From contig JACRPR010000061.1 in the NCBI GenBank assembly GCA_016223105.1, positions 1-56,641 on the forward strand: 56,641 bases of DNA, read 5' to 3'. The notes beneath the pieces were generated by a model. It worked only from the letters and a program-made list of their open reading frames with translations. It did no database searches and was not told where the DNA came from. Positions 1 to 7,844 of the stretch are shown here, one piece after another. Origin of the DNA: Chloroflexota bacterium (lineage in GTDB: Bacteria > Chloroflexota > Anaerolineae > UBA4142). Both the position numbers and the translations under genes were made by a program. Each line of letters starts with the position of its first letter. Positions within the stretch are counted from its first letter, which is position 1.

Positions 1-600
1 GATTTCCGGTCCGCCGAGCAAAATGTTTGAAAGCCAGTTGCCGATCACCGGAATGTACACAATGATGCTTGCCCCGACGGTGATCGCCCAGTACGCGAGT
101 TGATCCCAGGGCAAGAGATAGCCGGTAAAATTCGCAAGCACGGTGAGCAACAACAACGCGATGCCGACGAGCCAATTAAATTCGCGCGGCGGGCGAAACG
201 CGCCGGTAAAAAATACGCGCAAGAGATGGAGCGCGACGACAATGATCATCAAGTTGCCCGACCAGTGATGCAGGTTGCGAATCAACTGACCGAACCACAC
301 GCGCGTGCCGAGCGCGAGAATCGCGGTGTATGCTTTTTCCGGCGCGGGCGTGTACACGGCTTCGAGCAAAATGCCGGTCAGCGCGAGCACGACGATCAAC
401 AAGCCGGCTAATCCACCCAAGCCCCAGGTGTACGTGAACGCGAGCGTGCGCGCCGGCACCTGCGCGGGATGCAAATGCAAAATCAAATTGTTCATCACCA
501 AACGAAGCCGACTGCGCCGGTCGCCGGTGAACGGCTCGCGAATCGCGCTACGCCAGATGCGTCGCCAAAGCGGTACTTGCGGATCATTTGAAGGATTCAT
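1..600 (-). CDS. Cytochrome b/b6 N-terminal domain protein (C-terminus outside window)
   Basis: This reading frame starts at ATG 598-600 and runs off the left edge, giving 200 residues. It encodes a polytopic membrane protein of the cytochrome b N-terminal family, which carries two b-hemes and passes electrons between a quinol and a high-potential partner. After a basic cytoplasmic N-terminus comes a first helix (LGGLAGLLIVVLALTGILL), then the heme-ligand helix with paired His in NLHHWSGN and a second His about 13 residues later in VALHLLRVF. The family motif GYLLPWDQ follows. The C-terminal helices are not visible. The OB-like small gene lies 64 bases upstream on the same strand and a likely shared promoter is at 1056-1061. 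It may belong to an alternative complex III or a bc/b6f-like complex; the missing end prevents a decision. Confidence 0.85.
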   Translation of the reverse strand, partial: MNPSNDPQVPLWRRIWRSAIREPFTGDRRSRLRLVMNNLILHLHPAQVPARTLAFTYTWGLGGLAGLLIVVLALTGILLEAVYTPAPEKAYTAILALGTRVWFGQLIRNLHHWSGNLMIIVVALHLLRVFFTGAFRPPREFNWLVGIALLLLTVLANFTGYLLPWDQLAYWAITVGASIIVYIPVIGNWLSNILLGGPEI

Positions 601-620
601 CGTTTCATTCAAACGGCAAC

Positions 621-648
621 GTAGGGCAAATTTATAAATTTGCCCTAC
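621..648. repeat. Short palindromic repeat, TAGGGCAAATT family
   Basis: A near-perfect inverted repeat begins GTAGGGCAAATTTA and ends with its complement. A diverged copy (TAGGACAAATT) is at 1008-1028 and a half-degenerate one at 12178-12203. It has no T-tract, so it is better read as a dispersed element than as a terminator. Confidence 0.7.
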
Positions 649-664
649 ATTTCGCGCGTTCGTT

Positions 665-1021
665 TCAATTGACGGTGCCGGTGTTAAACCCGTTGCCTTT
701 GCCCGCCCAGCCCGGTCGCCCCGATTGATCGCGAATTTCCGCGCGCGCGCCGTTTGTCAAATTTTCCATCTGCGCGACTTCAAAGAGACCGTTCTGATAA
801 AAGCCGGTCAGTTTGATTTGTTCGCCGACCTTTGCCGCGAATTTTTGTTCGAGCGCGAATGACCAGGGACGATTTTGCACGACGACTTGTTCGCCGTTCG
901 CCGCGCGAATCGTCAGCGCGAATTCATCCACACTCACGACCGCGCCTTGAAGCGTCGTCATCGGAACGGCTTGCGTCGCGACGCCTTGCCCATTACCCGA
1001 ATAGGTAGGACAAATTTTCAA
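665..1021 (-). CDS. Small hypothetical protein, OB-fold-like, uncertain start
   Basis: The frame encodes up to 118 residues. The body (LQGAVVSVDEFALTIRAANG, then GEQIKLTGFYQNGLFEVAQM) looks like a small beta-barrel of repeated strand-turn segments, similar to OB-fold or DUF5666-type domains. The C-terminus is Gly-rich (GRPGWAGKGNGF). The start is doubtful. The first available codon is a TTG at 1019-1021 without a clear ribosome binding site. It lies inside a palindromic repeat, so the first six residues are repeat-derived. The frame remains open further upstream, and an internal ATG gives a 98-residue product. I infer a gene whose original 5' end was replaced or disrupted by the repeat. It lies directly upstream of the cytochrome b and is probably cotranscribed. 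No specific function can be assigned. Confidence 0.5.
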   Translation of the reverse strand: MKICPTYSGNGQGVATQAVPMTTLQGAVVSVDEFALTIRAANGEQVVVQNRPWSFALEQKFAAKVGEQIKLTGFYQNGLFEVAQMENLTNGARAEIRDQSGRPGWAGKGNGFNTGTVN

Positions 1022-1028
1022 TTTGTCC
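1008..1028. repeat. Short palindromic repeat overlapping the small-gene start
   Basis: GGACAAATT and AATTTGTCC flank a three-base loop. It belongs to the same family as 621-648 and overlaps the first codons of the small OB-like gene. Confidence 0.65.
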
Positions 1029-1055
1029 CACGCGTTTGAATTTGATTCTGACTCG

Positions 1056-1061
1056 ATTATA
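1056..1061 (-). promoter_or_regulatory. Putative -10 box for the small gene/cytochrome b pair
   Basis: On the minus strand the hexamer reads TATAAT, about 35 bases before the TTG start of the small gene and downstream of the terminator at 1104-1144. No convincing -35 box was found. Confidence 0.45.
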
Positions 1062-1103
1062 AACCGTGCGTGTGGAAATCGCGTGGAGAACCGATAGAAT
1101 TCT

Positions 1104-1144
1104 AAATAAAAAAACTGTCCGCTATGAAATCAGAAACGGACAGT
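1104..1144 (-). terminator. Rho-independent terminator after the HCO-like membrane gene
   Basis: On the minus strand an 8-bp stem (ACTGTCCG with CGGACAGT) is followed immediately by seven T residues. It sits 10 bases after the stop of the gene at 1155-2405 and separates that operon from the cytochrome b operon. Confidence 0.8.
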
Positions 1145-1154
1145 GATTGTGATT

Positions 1155-2405
1155 TTATTCGACGATGGCTGGAACGGCATCGAACGCATCCCGCGTGTGC
1201 CGCCACACCGCGCGCGCAATCGGCACGAGCGCGATTGCCCACAGCGCGAATGCGAGCGCGTCAAAGCGCGCTTGATATTCTTCCGAAAGCACTGCGGCGA
1301 CAATGCACGCGGTTCCCAGGTTGAGCGCGAGCAAACTCAGCGCGTTGCCGCCGAGCCGCGCCGGTTGCGCGGGCGCGAACGCGCGCGCGAAAATGTACGG
1401 CGCGAGCGCGAACGCGAATTGCAGAACCCAACCGAAAACCAGGATCAACGGCGCTTCGGCTTCGATGTGCGTGAGCGGCACTTGCAGTGGACTGAACACG
1501 GTGATCGGCACAATCGCCAAGCCCGCGAGAATCCAGGTATATGCGGCGACGAGATGAACCAGTCCTGCGTTCCACGCATCGCGATTGCCGATCACCGGCT
1601 TGACGAAATTGTACACGAGCAACCCGGTCGCCGCGTGATGCAACACCAAGCCGCCGAGCATCACCGTATTGTCACCGATCCACGGCGCGAGGATCAGCGC
1701 GCTATCGCCGGCGATGAACAATCCCAGGATCGCGTTGAGCGAACGCGGCAGAGCGAGCGCGCGTTTGGCAAACCCAGGATACAGATCAATCAGCAAGCCG
1801 GCGAACGTGAGCGACGTAAAGCCCCACAAGTTCGCGTGCAGATGAATTTCTTTCGGCGATGCGGCTCGCAAAAATTCGCCCCAGCCCAACCACAAGCCGG
1901 TGCCGAAAATAATGCCGAGCGATAAAAACGCCAAGCCCGCGAGGTAGAATGGTCGCCCACCCCAGCCCTCCCCCGCGCGCGGGGGAGGGTTAGGGTGGGG
2001 GGATTGCTTCGCTTCGCTCGCAATGACAGATTGAGCGACCGGCTTGAGCGCGAGCAATTGCCGCGCCAGCAAAATCACCGCGCTGAAAACGAGCGTGCCG
2101 CCCGCGAAAATGATCGCGGGGTTGATGAGCGGAATCCCGGCGATCAACGCGATAAATCCCGCGTTCAACAAAATCCAAATATCCCAGCGCGTCGCGGGAC
2201 GCGCTTGTTTTGCGCGCGCCGCGACGAGCGCGGGTAAAATTCCAAACGCGAGTTCGACCAGAATGCCGAGCGTAACGAAATGGACGCGCAACCAGCGCAA
2301 GCCGTTGAACCACGCGACCAGGTTCAAATTCGCCAGCGACGTTTCCAGCGCGGACAGCGCGGCAAGCGCGATAAAGAGCGCGGTCATTAGCAGATAGGGA
2401 AACAT
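1155..2405 (-). CDS. Polytopic membrane protein resembling heme-copper oxidase subunit I
   Basis: A 416-residue protein with about ten hydrophobic helices. ATG at 2403-2405 is chosen because GGAGGT lies seven bases upstream; the longer frame would overlap the DUF3054 gene. Several helices carry His pairs typical of heme-copper oxidase subunit I or NnrS-like proteins: HLHANLWGFTSLTFAG, LVLHHAATGLL and HLVAAYTWILAG. A full set of CuB ligands is not obvious, so heme binding is an inference. It starts three bases after the DUF3054 stop, so the two are translationally coupled. Residues about 126-150 (VIASEAKQSPHPNPPPRAGE) are encoded by two dispersed repeats inserted in frame between helices. Function is unknown; a heme-binding membrane sensor or NO-response protein is possible. 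Confidence 0.7.
   Translation of the reverse strand: MFPYLLMTALFIALAALSALETSLANLNLVAWFNGLRWLRVHFVTLGILVELAFGILPALVAARAKQARPATRWDIWILLNAGFIALIAGIPLINPAIIFAGGTLVFSAVILLARQLLALKPVAQSVIASEAKQSPHPNPPPRAGEGWGGRPFYLAGLAFLSLGIIFGTGLWLGWGEFLRAASPKEIHLHANLWGFTSLTFAGLLIDLYPGFAKRALALPRSLNAILGLFIAGDSALILAPWIGDNTVMLGGLVLHHAATGLLVYNFVKPVIGNRDAWNAGLVHLVAAYTWILAGLAIVPITVFSPLQVPLTHIEAEAPLILVFGWVLQFAFALAPYIFARAFAPAQPARLGGNALSLLALNLGTACIVAAVLSEEYQARFDALAFALWAIALVPIARAVWRHTRDAFDAVPAIVE
1957..2029. repeat. Composite palindromic repeat inserted in frame in a coding gene
   Basis: Two elements lie side by side: a CCCTCCCCCGCGCGCGGGGG palindrome (also at 33297-33331) and the GGATTGCTTCGC / CGCAATGAC element found at 15627, 31921, 44838 and elsewhere. 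Together they add about 25 residues to the membrane protein without breaking its frame. Confidence 0.8.
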
Positions 2406-2407
2406 TA

Positions 2408-2833
2408 CTACGACCTCCGTTGCCATCGCGCGTAAACGATAATGAAAACCACGCGCCAACCCAGCACAAACAACGCGCCGAATCCCAGCCCGGCAATCAC
2501 GAACAAGGTTGGAATCACCGCGCGTCCCAGGACGAGCGCGCGCAAAACCAAACCCAGCGGCGCGGCGACAAGCCACGCGTTAATCGCGCGCGCGAAAAAT
2601 TTGTACGGATGATTTACCAGGTCGTCCGTTTGATACGCGCCGAGCAAAAATGCCGCGATGATCCACGGCGGCAGAAACGGCAGACCCGCGAGCAGAACGC
2701 CGAGCGCGGGATTGTTCGGATCAACCAATTCGTGATCGCGTTGACCTTGAAAGACAAACAACAAGAGCGCGAGCAGATCACCCGCGAGCAAAATCCACGG
2801 CGCGACGCGCGCGAGTTTTGGGGGCATTGACAT
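2408..2833 (-). CDS. DUF3054 family membrane protein
   Basis: A 141-residue protein with four predicted membrane helices. It matches the DUF3054 pattern: an opening helix with LLAGDLLALLLFVFQGQRDH, the central GVLLAGLPFLPPWIIAAFLLGAY and a C-terminal pair of helices with LVLRALVLGR. The family is widespread in Actinobacteria, Chloroflexi and Haloarchaea and has no known function. The ATG at 2831-2833 is preceded by AAAGGAAG, and a TATAAT box lies upstream on the minus strand at 2863-2868. It is the first gene of a two-gene operon with the HCO-like membrane protein. The assignment is secure; the role is not known. Confidence 0.85.
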   Translation of the reverse strand: MSMPPKLARVAPWILLAGDLLALLLFVFQGQRDHELVDPNNPALGVLLAGLPFLPPWIIAAFLLGAYQTDDLVNHPYKFFARAINAWLVAAPLGLVLRALVLGRAVIPTLFVIAGLGFGALFVLGWRVVFIIVYARWQRRS

Positions 2834-2907
2834 TTTACTTCCTTTGATTTAGAGTTGCCGCTATTATACCACGCGCACTCCAGAATGTCTGTGAGAAATT
2901 TCCACGC

Positions 2908-2958
2908 GTGGCGCGGACTTTTAGTCCGCAATTGTGCGGGCTGGAAAGCCCGCGCCAC
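2908..2958. repeat. Palindromic repeat, GTGGCGCGG family
   Basis: Outer arms GTGGCGCGG and CCGCGCCAC enclose two inner hairpins (GGACTTTTAGTCC and GGGCTGGAAAGCCC). A related copy is at 36315-36353. It lies just before the ribosome binding site of the cysteine-peptidase-like gene and could influence its mRNA 5' end. Confidence 0.75.
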
Positions 2959-2977
2959 ATTTTTTTAGGAGGAAAAA

Positions 2978-4487
2978 ATGTTCAGCCAATTTACGCGCTG
3001 GGCGAAGCATAGCATCGTTGGCGCGATGGCGTTGACCGTCGCGTTGTTCGTGTTGACGACCGCGAGTTTCGCACAAACCGAAATCAAGCCGGTCAATTCC
3101 GGTTTTGATCCGGCGACGCACGCGTTCAGTTTTGAAATGGATGGAAGAAATCAATCAAGCGATGAACGGCGGACACTGCGAAGGAATGGCAGTATTGAGC
3201 GCGCTGATGTACACCGGCAAAATCAAACCGGATGAGTTCGGCGGCGCGCAGGTCAAGGATTTGAAAATCGCGGGTAATGAAAAATTGCAACGCGAGATCG
3301 CGTACTGGTGGGCGACCCAAACAACGCAACCGACGCGCGGCGCGGTGCTCAAAGGCGCGCCCAAAGATGTCGTCGCGTTTCTCGTGGACGCGTTCAAACC
3401 CGGCAAGAGCGCGGACATTACGTACTCGGTCGGCATTTACAAACGCGATGGCACCGGCGGACACGCGGTTACGCCGTACGCGATTGAAGACAAAGGCGGC
3501 GGCATTTTCGCGATTATGGTGTACGACAATAATTTTCCAAACCTGCCGCGCGAAATTCTCGTGGACGTGAACAAAAATATCTGGCAGTACGAAGCGTCCA
3601 TCAACCCAGGTGTGCCGGCGGCGTTGTACGAAGGCGACACGGATACCAAGTCGCTCGACCTCACGCCGTCCGCGCCGCGTTTGGAATCCCAGGTTTGCAC
3701 ATTCTGCGAAGGCGCAACAACCGGCTATCGCGGTCCGGGCGTCGCCGCGCCGGTTACGCCGTTCAACGAAATCTACATCAACGGCGGCGGCGTGCGCGTG
3801 CTCATCACCGACGCGCAAGGACGCCGACTCGGTCGCGTCGGCGGCAAACGCGTCAACGAAATTCCTGGCGCGGATGTCTCCACGATCAAATCGCTCGACA
3901 CCTGGTCGCTCACGACCGAGCCGGTTTATCGCGTGCCGGTCGGAATCAAATTCGTCATCACACTCGACGGCGCGGATTTGAAAAAAGAAACGCAAGCGGA
4001 AATCGCGATGATTGGTCCCGGTTATGCGCTCGAAGTGCAAGACATTAAACTCGCGCCCGGACAAAAAGATACGCTCGATGTCGCACCCGACGGAAGCAAA
4101 TTAACGTACAAACCCGGCGCGAGCGAATCGCCGGACATTGTCATCGCGATTGAAGGCAAGGACAATGTGGATTACGAATTTTTCGTCAAAGGGTTTGAAC
4201 TCGAAACCGGCGGCGCGATCAATGTCGCGCTCGATTCGAAAAAGGGACAATTGCTTTTAAGCACGGTCGGCAACAAACAAGCGGGGGCGTACGTGGTCGC
4301 GGTCGGACGTTACGACGCGCAAGGTATCCAGGAATTTGGCGGCGAGTTGAAACTCGAACCGGCGGACACGGTGTATCTCGATTATCTCAAATGGCAAGGC
4401 AACGGCAAACCGCTTACCGTCGAAATTGATTACAAGAGCGACGGCTCGATTGACGAGACGGTTGAGTTGGAGGATTTGATCAAGTAA
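2978..4487 (+). pseudogene. Secreted cysteine-peptidase-like protein, frameshifted
   Basis: The first frame starts at ATG 2978 after TTAGGAGGAAAAA and encodes a signal peptide (GAMALTVALFVLTTASFAQ) plus about 35 mature residues. The remaining ~455 residues are one frame away (+1), entered near 3135-3140. Joining the frames across one surplus base gives a continuous secreted protein. The catalytic region resembles a papain-like fold: Cys in GGHCEGMAVLSALMYTG, His in GTGGHAVTPYAI, and an Asp/Asn site in MVYDNNFPNLP. C-terminal segments are beta-rich. The Cys-His-Asn reading is inferred from motif order, not from a named family. Codon use downstream of the shift is normal, so the break is recent or a sequencing/assembly error. 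Confidence 0.65.
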
Positions 4488-4514
4488 CGCGGGCGGCTCG
4501 CCCGCATCGTGGCG

Positions 4515-4571
4515 GTAGGGGCGAAGCATTTTTTCGACGGTAGTTCCGTCGAAAAAATGCTTCGCCCCTAC
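4515..4571. repeat. Long palindromic repeat, GTAGGGGCGAAGC family
   Basis: A nearly perfect 57-base inverted repeat with arms GTAGGGGCGAAGCATTTTTT and its complement. Other copies are at 24498-24545 and 55418-55466. All three are intergenic and next to gene ends. Confidence 0.85.
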
Positions 4572-4614
4572 GTGTCCCCCAAAACCGTGACGCATACCCC
4601 CACTTTTTTTCGCG

Positions 4615-4643
4615 TTGTCAGCCGCGCGAATTTGTGTTACACT
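4615..4643 (+). promoter_or_regulatory. Promoter of the heme-sensor kinase gene
   Basis: TTGTCA at 4615-4620 and TACACT at 4638-4643 are separated by 17 bases, about 30 bases before the chosen ATG at 4675. Confidence 0.6.
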
Positions 4644-4674
4644 ATCGCGCGAACTTGATGGAGAGAATCGTCGG

Positions 4675-6519
4675 ATGCGCGGACTGTATCCAAAAATAAT
4701 GTTACTCGTCGGCGGCGTGTTCGCGGTCGCGCTTTTTTTTATCGGCGCGATTGTGTACGTTTCCGAAAGTCAAATCGAACGCGAAGGCATCGTACGCGCG
4801 GAAACGCTGAATCGGATGGCGTTCGAAGCGCTGTACGCCGCGATGCGGCAAGGCGGCGGACGCGACGGCAACTTGAATGTGATCGCGCGAATGCGCGGGC
4901 TCGGCGCGTTCACGCGCTTGCGCGTCGTCAAAGGCGCGCCGGTCGTCGCGCAATTTGGCGCGCAACCGGACGAACTCCCCGAAGATGAATTTGAACAACG
5001 CGGACTCGCGGGCGAAGTGATTCAACACATTCGCTGGCAAGACGGCTATCGCATCATCCGCTATGTAACACCTCTGCGCGTGCAACCCGAATGTCAACGG
5101 TGCCACCTCGCCGAGATCGGCGCGGTCAACGGCATCATCTCCACCGAAATTTCTCTGCAAGGATACGAAAGCGCGCTCTACCCGCGCCGCGATTTTTTGA
5201 TCGCGACGACAATGGCAAGTTTGATCGCGCTCGGTCTGTTAACGTTTTACGCGTTGCGCGAAATGATTTTGCGCCCGGTGCAAAAAATTCAACACGGCGC
5301 GACTGCGATCGCGCGCGGCGATCTCGCGCATCGGCTCACGCTTCACACCGGCGATGAACTCGAAACGCTCGCGACCGAGTTCAATCAAATGGCGCGCGAA
5401 CTGCAAACCTCGTACGGCAAACTCGCCGAAGAACAAGACAAGGTGCTCGCCGCGATTGAATCGTCGCGCGATGGCATCTGGGTTAGCGACGTAAACAAAC
5501 GCGTCGCGATGGTCAACTCCGCGCTCGAAAAACTAACCGGGCGCACGCGCGCGAATGTGCTGGGACAACCGTGCCGCTTTTTGCTCGGCGTCGCGCCGCA
5601 CGAGGGCGAAGCCGATTGCGATGATTCCTGCCCGTTCGTTCATCCGTACGACAGCGGTCGCGTCGAAGGCAAATTGCTGGCGACTGACGGCAAAGAAATG
5701 TGGATTGATGTGAGTTACGGTCGCGTGCACGACGCGCAAGGCAACGTGACCGGCGTCGTGCACATCGTTCACGATATGACGCAACGCAAAGAAGCCGAAG
5801 ACCTGAAAGATGAATTTGTTTCGCTCGTCTCGCACGAACTTCGCACGCCGCTCCATCACATCAAAGGTTTCGCGACGACGCTGTTGCAAACCGATGTGAA
5901 CTGGGACACGGCGACGCAACGCGATTTTCTCGAAAGCATCAATCGCGAGTCGGACCGGCTCACGATGCTCGTCGAAAAAATTTTGCATCTGTCGCGCTTG
6001 GAAACCGGCAAACTGCCGATGGAAAAAGATTGGCACGCGGTTGACGATTTGATCGCGCACGCCTTGCAACGCAAAAACGCGATTGCGCCGGAGCGCCGCG
6101 TCAACACCAACCTGGCGCGCGATTTGCCGCCGCTGTTTGTGGACGCGCGCGAAATCGAAGTCGTGCTAGCGAACCTGCTCGCGAACGCGGACAAGTACTG
6201 TCCGCCGAATCGCGACATTGCGCTAACCGTCGCGCGCCAAGATCGCGAAATTATTTTTTGCGTCGCGGATCACGGCGTCGGCATCGCGCCGGAACATCTC
6301 GAACAAATTTTTACGCGCTTTTATCGCGTGGATAGCACCGCGCGGCGCGCGCCCGGCATCGGACTGGGTCTCGCGATTTGCAAACGCATCGTTGAAGCGC
6401 ACGGCGGGCGCATCTGGGTTGAAAGCAAGTTGGGCATCGGTTCGCAATTTTATTTTAGTTTGCCGGTGGATGAAGCGCGGCAACCGATTTCCGAAATCTT
6501 GGAGATTTCGGAAATCTGA
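4675..6519 (+). CDS. Membrane histidine kinase with c-type heme sensor domain
   Basis: A 614-residue sensor kinase. The ATG at 4675 is chosen because it begins the first membrane helix (residues 8-28) and lies downstream of a promoter; the frame is open 20 codons further up. The extracytoplasmic region (about 30-170) ends in a CQRCH heme-c attachment site at residues 140-144 and resembles DUF3365/Tll0287-type sensor domains. A second helix (173-192) leads to a HAMP domain, a PAS domain (about 255-370), HisKA with SHELRTP (His387) and a HATPase domain with G-box GIGLGLAICKRI. The PAS domain has extra cysteines (C300, C315, C319) that could bind metal. It probably senses redox state or a gas ligand. 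The OmpR-type regulator at 11011 is a candidate partner, though not adjacent. A small palindrome encodes the last residues. Confidence 0.9.
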   Translation: MRGLYPKIMLLVGGVFAVALFFIGAIVYVSESQIEREGIVRAETLNRMAFEALYAAMRQGGGRDGNLNVIARMRGLGAFTRLRVVKGAPVVAQFGAQPDELPEDEFEQRGLAGEVIQHIRWQDGYRIIRYVTPLRVQPECQRCHLAEIGAVNGIISTEISLQGYESALYPRRDFLIATTMASLIALGLLTFYALREMILRPVQKIQHGATAIARGDLAHRLTLHTGDELETLATEFNQMARELQTSYGKLAEEQDKVLAAIESSRDGIWVSDVNKRVAMVNSALEKLTGRTRANVLGQPCRFLLGVAPHEGEADCDDSCPFVHPYDSGRVEGKLLATDGKEMWIDVSYGRVHDAQGNVTGVVHIVHDMTQRKEAEDLKDEFVSLVSHELRTPLHHIKGFATTLLQTDVNWDTATQRDFLESINRESDRLTMLVEKILHLSRLETGKLPMEKDWHAVDDLIAHALQRKNAIAPERRVNTNLARDLPPLFVDAREIEVVLANLLANADKYCPPNRDIALTVARQDREIIFCVADHGVGIAPEHLEQIFTRFYRVDSTARRAPGIGLGLAICKRIVEAHGGRIWVESKLGIGSQFYFSLPVDEARQPISEILEISEI

Positions 6520-6549
6520 TTCGTGTTGACAATACCTTCGCCAAATTCT

Positions 6550-6629
6550 TCCCACTGATTCAAAGGAACACGGATGAAGGGAAAAGAAGAACCGCGGAGC
6601 GTATCCGTGTGCTCCTGTATCCGTGGGAA
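6550..6629. repeat. Palindromic repeat, GGAACACGGAT family (diverged copy)
   Basis: CCCACTGATTCAAAGGAACA on the left pairs imperfectly with TATCCGTGTGCTCC..ATCCGTGGG on the right. Better-preserved copies lie at 21068-21129, 40463-40533 and 41326-41392. Confidence 0.7.
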
Positions 6630-6687
6630 AAATTTTGCTCGCGCAAGAATTGGCGAAGGGGGTGTAATTCAGTCTGGGGGGCGAGTT

Positions 6688-6815
6688 AGCATCCTGAGCG
6701 GAACGGAGCGAAGCGGAGTGGAGTCGAAGGATGCGGTTCGCGGAATGAGCCGCTCCGCAAGCCTTCTTCGACTTCGCTGCGCTCCCCTGAGCAACGTCGA
6801 AGGGTTAGAATGCTT
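6688..6815. repeat. Repeat of the GAGCGGAACGGAGCGAAG type in a non-coding stretch
   Basis: The 380 bases between the kinase and the toxin-antitoxin pair hold no gene I can support. This part contains inverted segments (CATCCTGAGCGGAACGGAGC / CTTCGACTTCGCTGCGCTCC) akin to the GCGAGCGAAGCGAAGC repeat family seen elsewhere. Confidence 0.55.
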
Positions 6816-6866
6816 GCTCCGCTCTACTTGCCCCCAATGTGAGCTACACCCGGCGAAGGTGTTGTG

Positions 6867-6895
6867 TTGATTGAACTGAAAACGGATGGTATAAT
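6867..6895 (+). promoter_or_regulatory. Promoter of the mntA-hepT operon (probably leaderless)
   Basis: TTGATT at 6867-6872 and TATAAT at 6890-6895 are spaced by 17 bases. The ATG at 6902 is seven bases after the -10 box, so transcription should begin at or near the start codon. Confidence 0.7.
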
Positions 6896-6901
6896 TAGGG
6901 C

Positions 6902-7390
6902 ATGGCAAAATCAAATTCGCCAAAACGAAACCTTGCGCGCGTCTTGAAACAAAAAATGCCCGCGCTGAAAAAATTATTCGCACGCGATCCGCATGTGCTG
7001 GGCGTATTTTTGTTTGGATCGCAAGCGGATAACACCGCGACCGCGCGTAGTGATATTGATCTCGCGGTGTTGTTTGATCGCGACTTGACCGGGGACGAAG
7101 ATCTGTCGTTTCAAGTCGCCGTGTGCGATACGGTGGGTGTGTATGACAAAGTAGATATTATCAATCTCAATCGCGCCGCGCATCCATTTCGCTGGCGCGC
7201 CATTGCGGGAAAATTGCTCTACGAGCGCGATTATGCGCGCGTCTCTGATTTTATTGAGCAGACCTTGATCGCCCAAAGCGAGTACGCGTATTTTATCGAA
7301 CGCTTTAACGCAGACTATTTTGAGGGCATGAGGCAGGACTATGCCAAATTTCGACATCGCGCGAATCAACGCGCACCGCAAAACCATTGA
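6902..7390 (+). CDS. mntA: MNT-type nucleotidyltransferase antitoxin
   Basis: A 162-residue minimal nucleotidyltransferase. The active-site signature is complete: LFGSQADNTATARSDIDLAV gives GSX10DXD with two metal-binding Asp. Known MntA proteins neutralise the partner HEPN toxin by transferring AMP to a tyrosine of its HxY motif. The N-terminal ~30 residues are basic and the C-terminal half is helical. The reading frame overlaps hepT by 50 bases, a usual arrangement for this pair. The promoter places the transcript start at the ATG itself, and there is no ribosome binding site, so translation is probably leaderless. Family assignment is firm; antitoxin activity is inferred from the neighbour. 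Confidence 0.88.
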   Translation: MAKSNSPKRNLARVLKQKMPALKKLFARDPHVLGVFLFGSQADNTATARSDIDLAVLFDRDLTGDEDLSFQVAVCDTVGVYDKVDIINLNRAAHPFRWRAIAGKLLYERDYARVSDFIEQTLIAQSEYAYFIERFNADYFEGMRQDYAKFRHRANQRAPQNH

Positions 7391-7832
7391 AGACAATCTC
7401 CAGCATCTCGAAACCAAACGCGGCAGAGCGTTTGAAGAATTCGCGCGCGACCGGGACGGCAAAGACGCCGTCAAGTATCAGTTGCAAACTGCCATCCAAG
7501 CGCTGATGGATATTACCAATCATCTCTGCGCGCGCTTGCGACTCAAGGTCGCTGAAAATAGCGGCGAATGTGTCCGCGCTTTGGAGCGTGAAGGATTGAT
7601 TCCGCAAGCGCACGCGACCCAGTATGCCAAAATGATCCGGTTCCGTAACGTTCTCGTGCACCTCTATGGTGAAGTGGATGAACGCCAAGTTTACGAAATC
7701 GTTGAAAATAATTTAAATGATTTTCGACAGTTTCTTGTGGACATTGACACGATTGTTGAACGGCATCAAGCAAAAGAGCAGAGCGATAACCCCAAAAAAA
7801 CGAACGGCAAGCGGTCAACAAAAAAATCGTGA
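7341..7832 (+). CDS. hepT: HEPN-domain toxin (HepT/DUF86)
   Basis: A 163-residue all-helical HEPN protein. It carries the RX4H active-site motif of HEPN ribonucleases in RNVLVHLYG. The HxY part (HLY) is the tyrosine modified by MntA in characterised pairs. ATG 7341 lies inside the 3' end of mntA and follows GAGGCAGGA. The last ~20 residues are a Lys/Asn/Ser-rich tail not usual for the family. It is expected to cleave RNA or tRNA when not AMPylated. It forms a two-gene operon with mntA, isolated by repeats upstream and a separate gene downstream. Confidence 0.88.
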   Translation: MPNFDIARINAHRKTIEDNLQHLETKRGRAFEEFARDRDGKDAVKYQLQTAIQALMDITNHLCARLRLKVAENSGECVRALEREGLIPQAHATQYAKMIRFRNVLVHLYGEVDERQVYEIVENNLNDFRQFLVDIDTIVERHQAKEQSDNPKKTNGKRSTKKS

Positions 7833-7844
7833 GGGAGGGTCCAA

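Noticed and set aside
3126..4064. A 312-residue minus-strand frame opposite the cysteine-peptidase-like gene.
   Set aside because: Composition is Arg/His/Val-rich and no motif is seen; the plus-strand frame has recognisable catalytic motifs.
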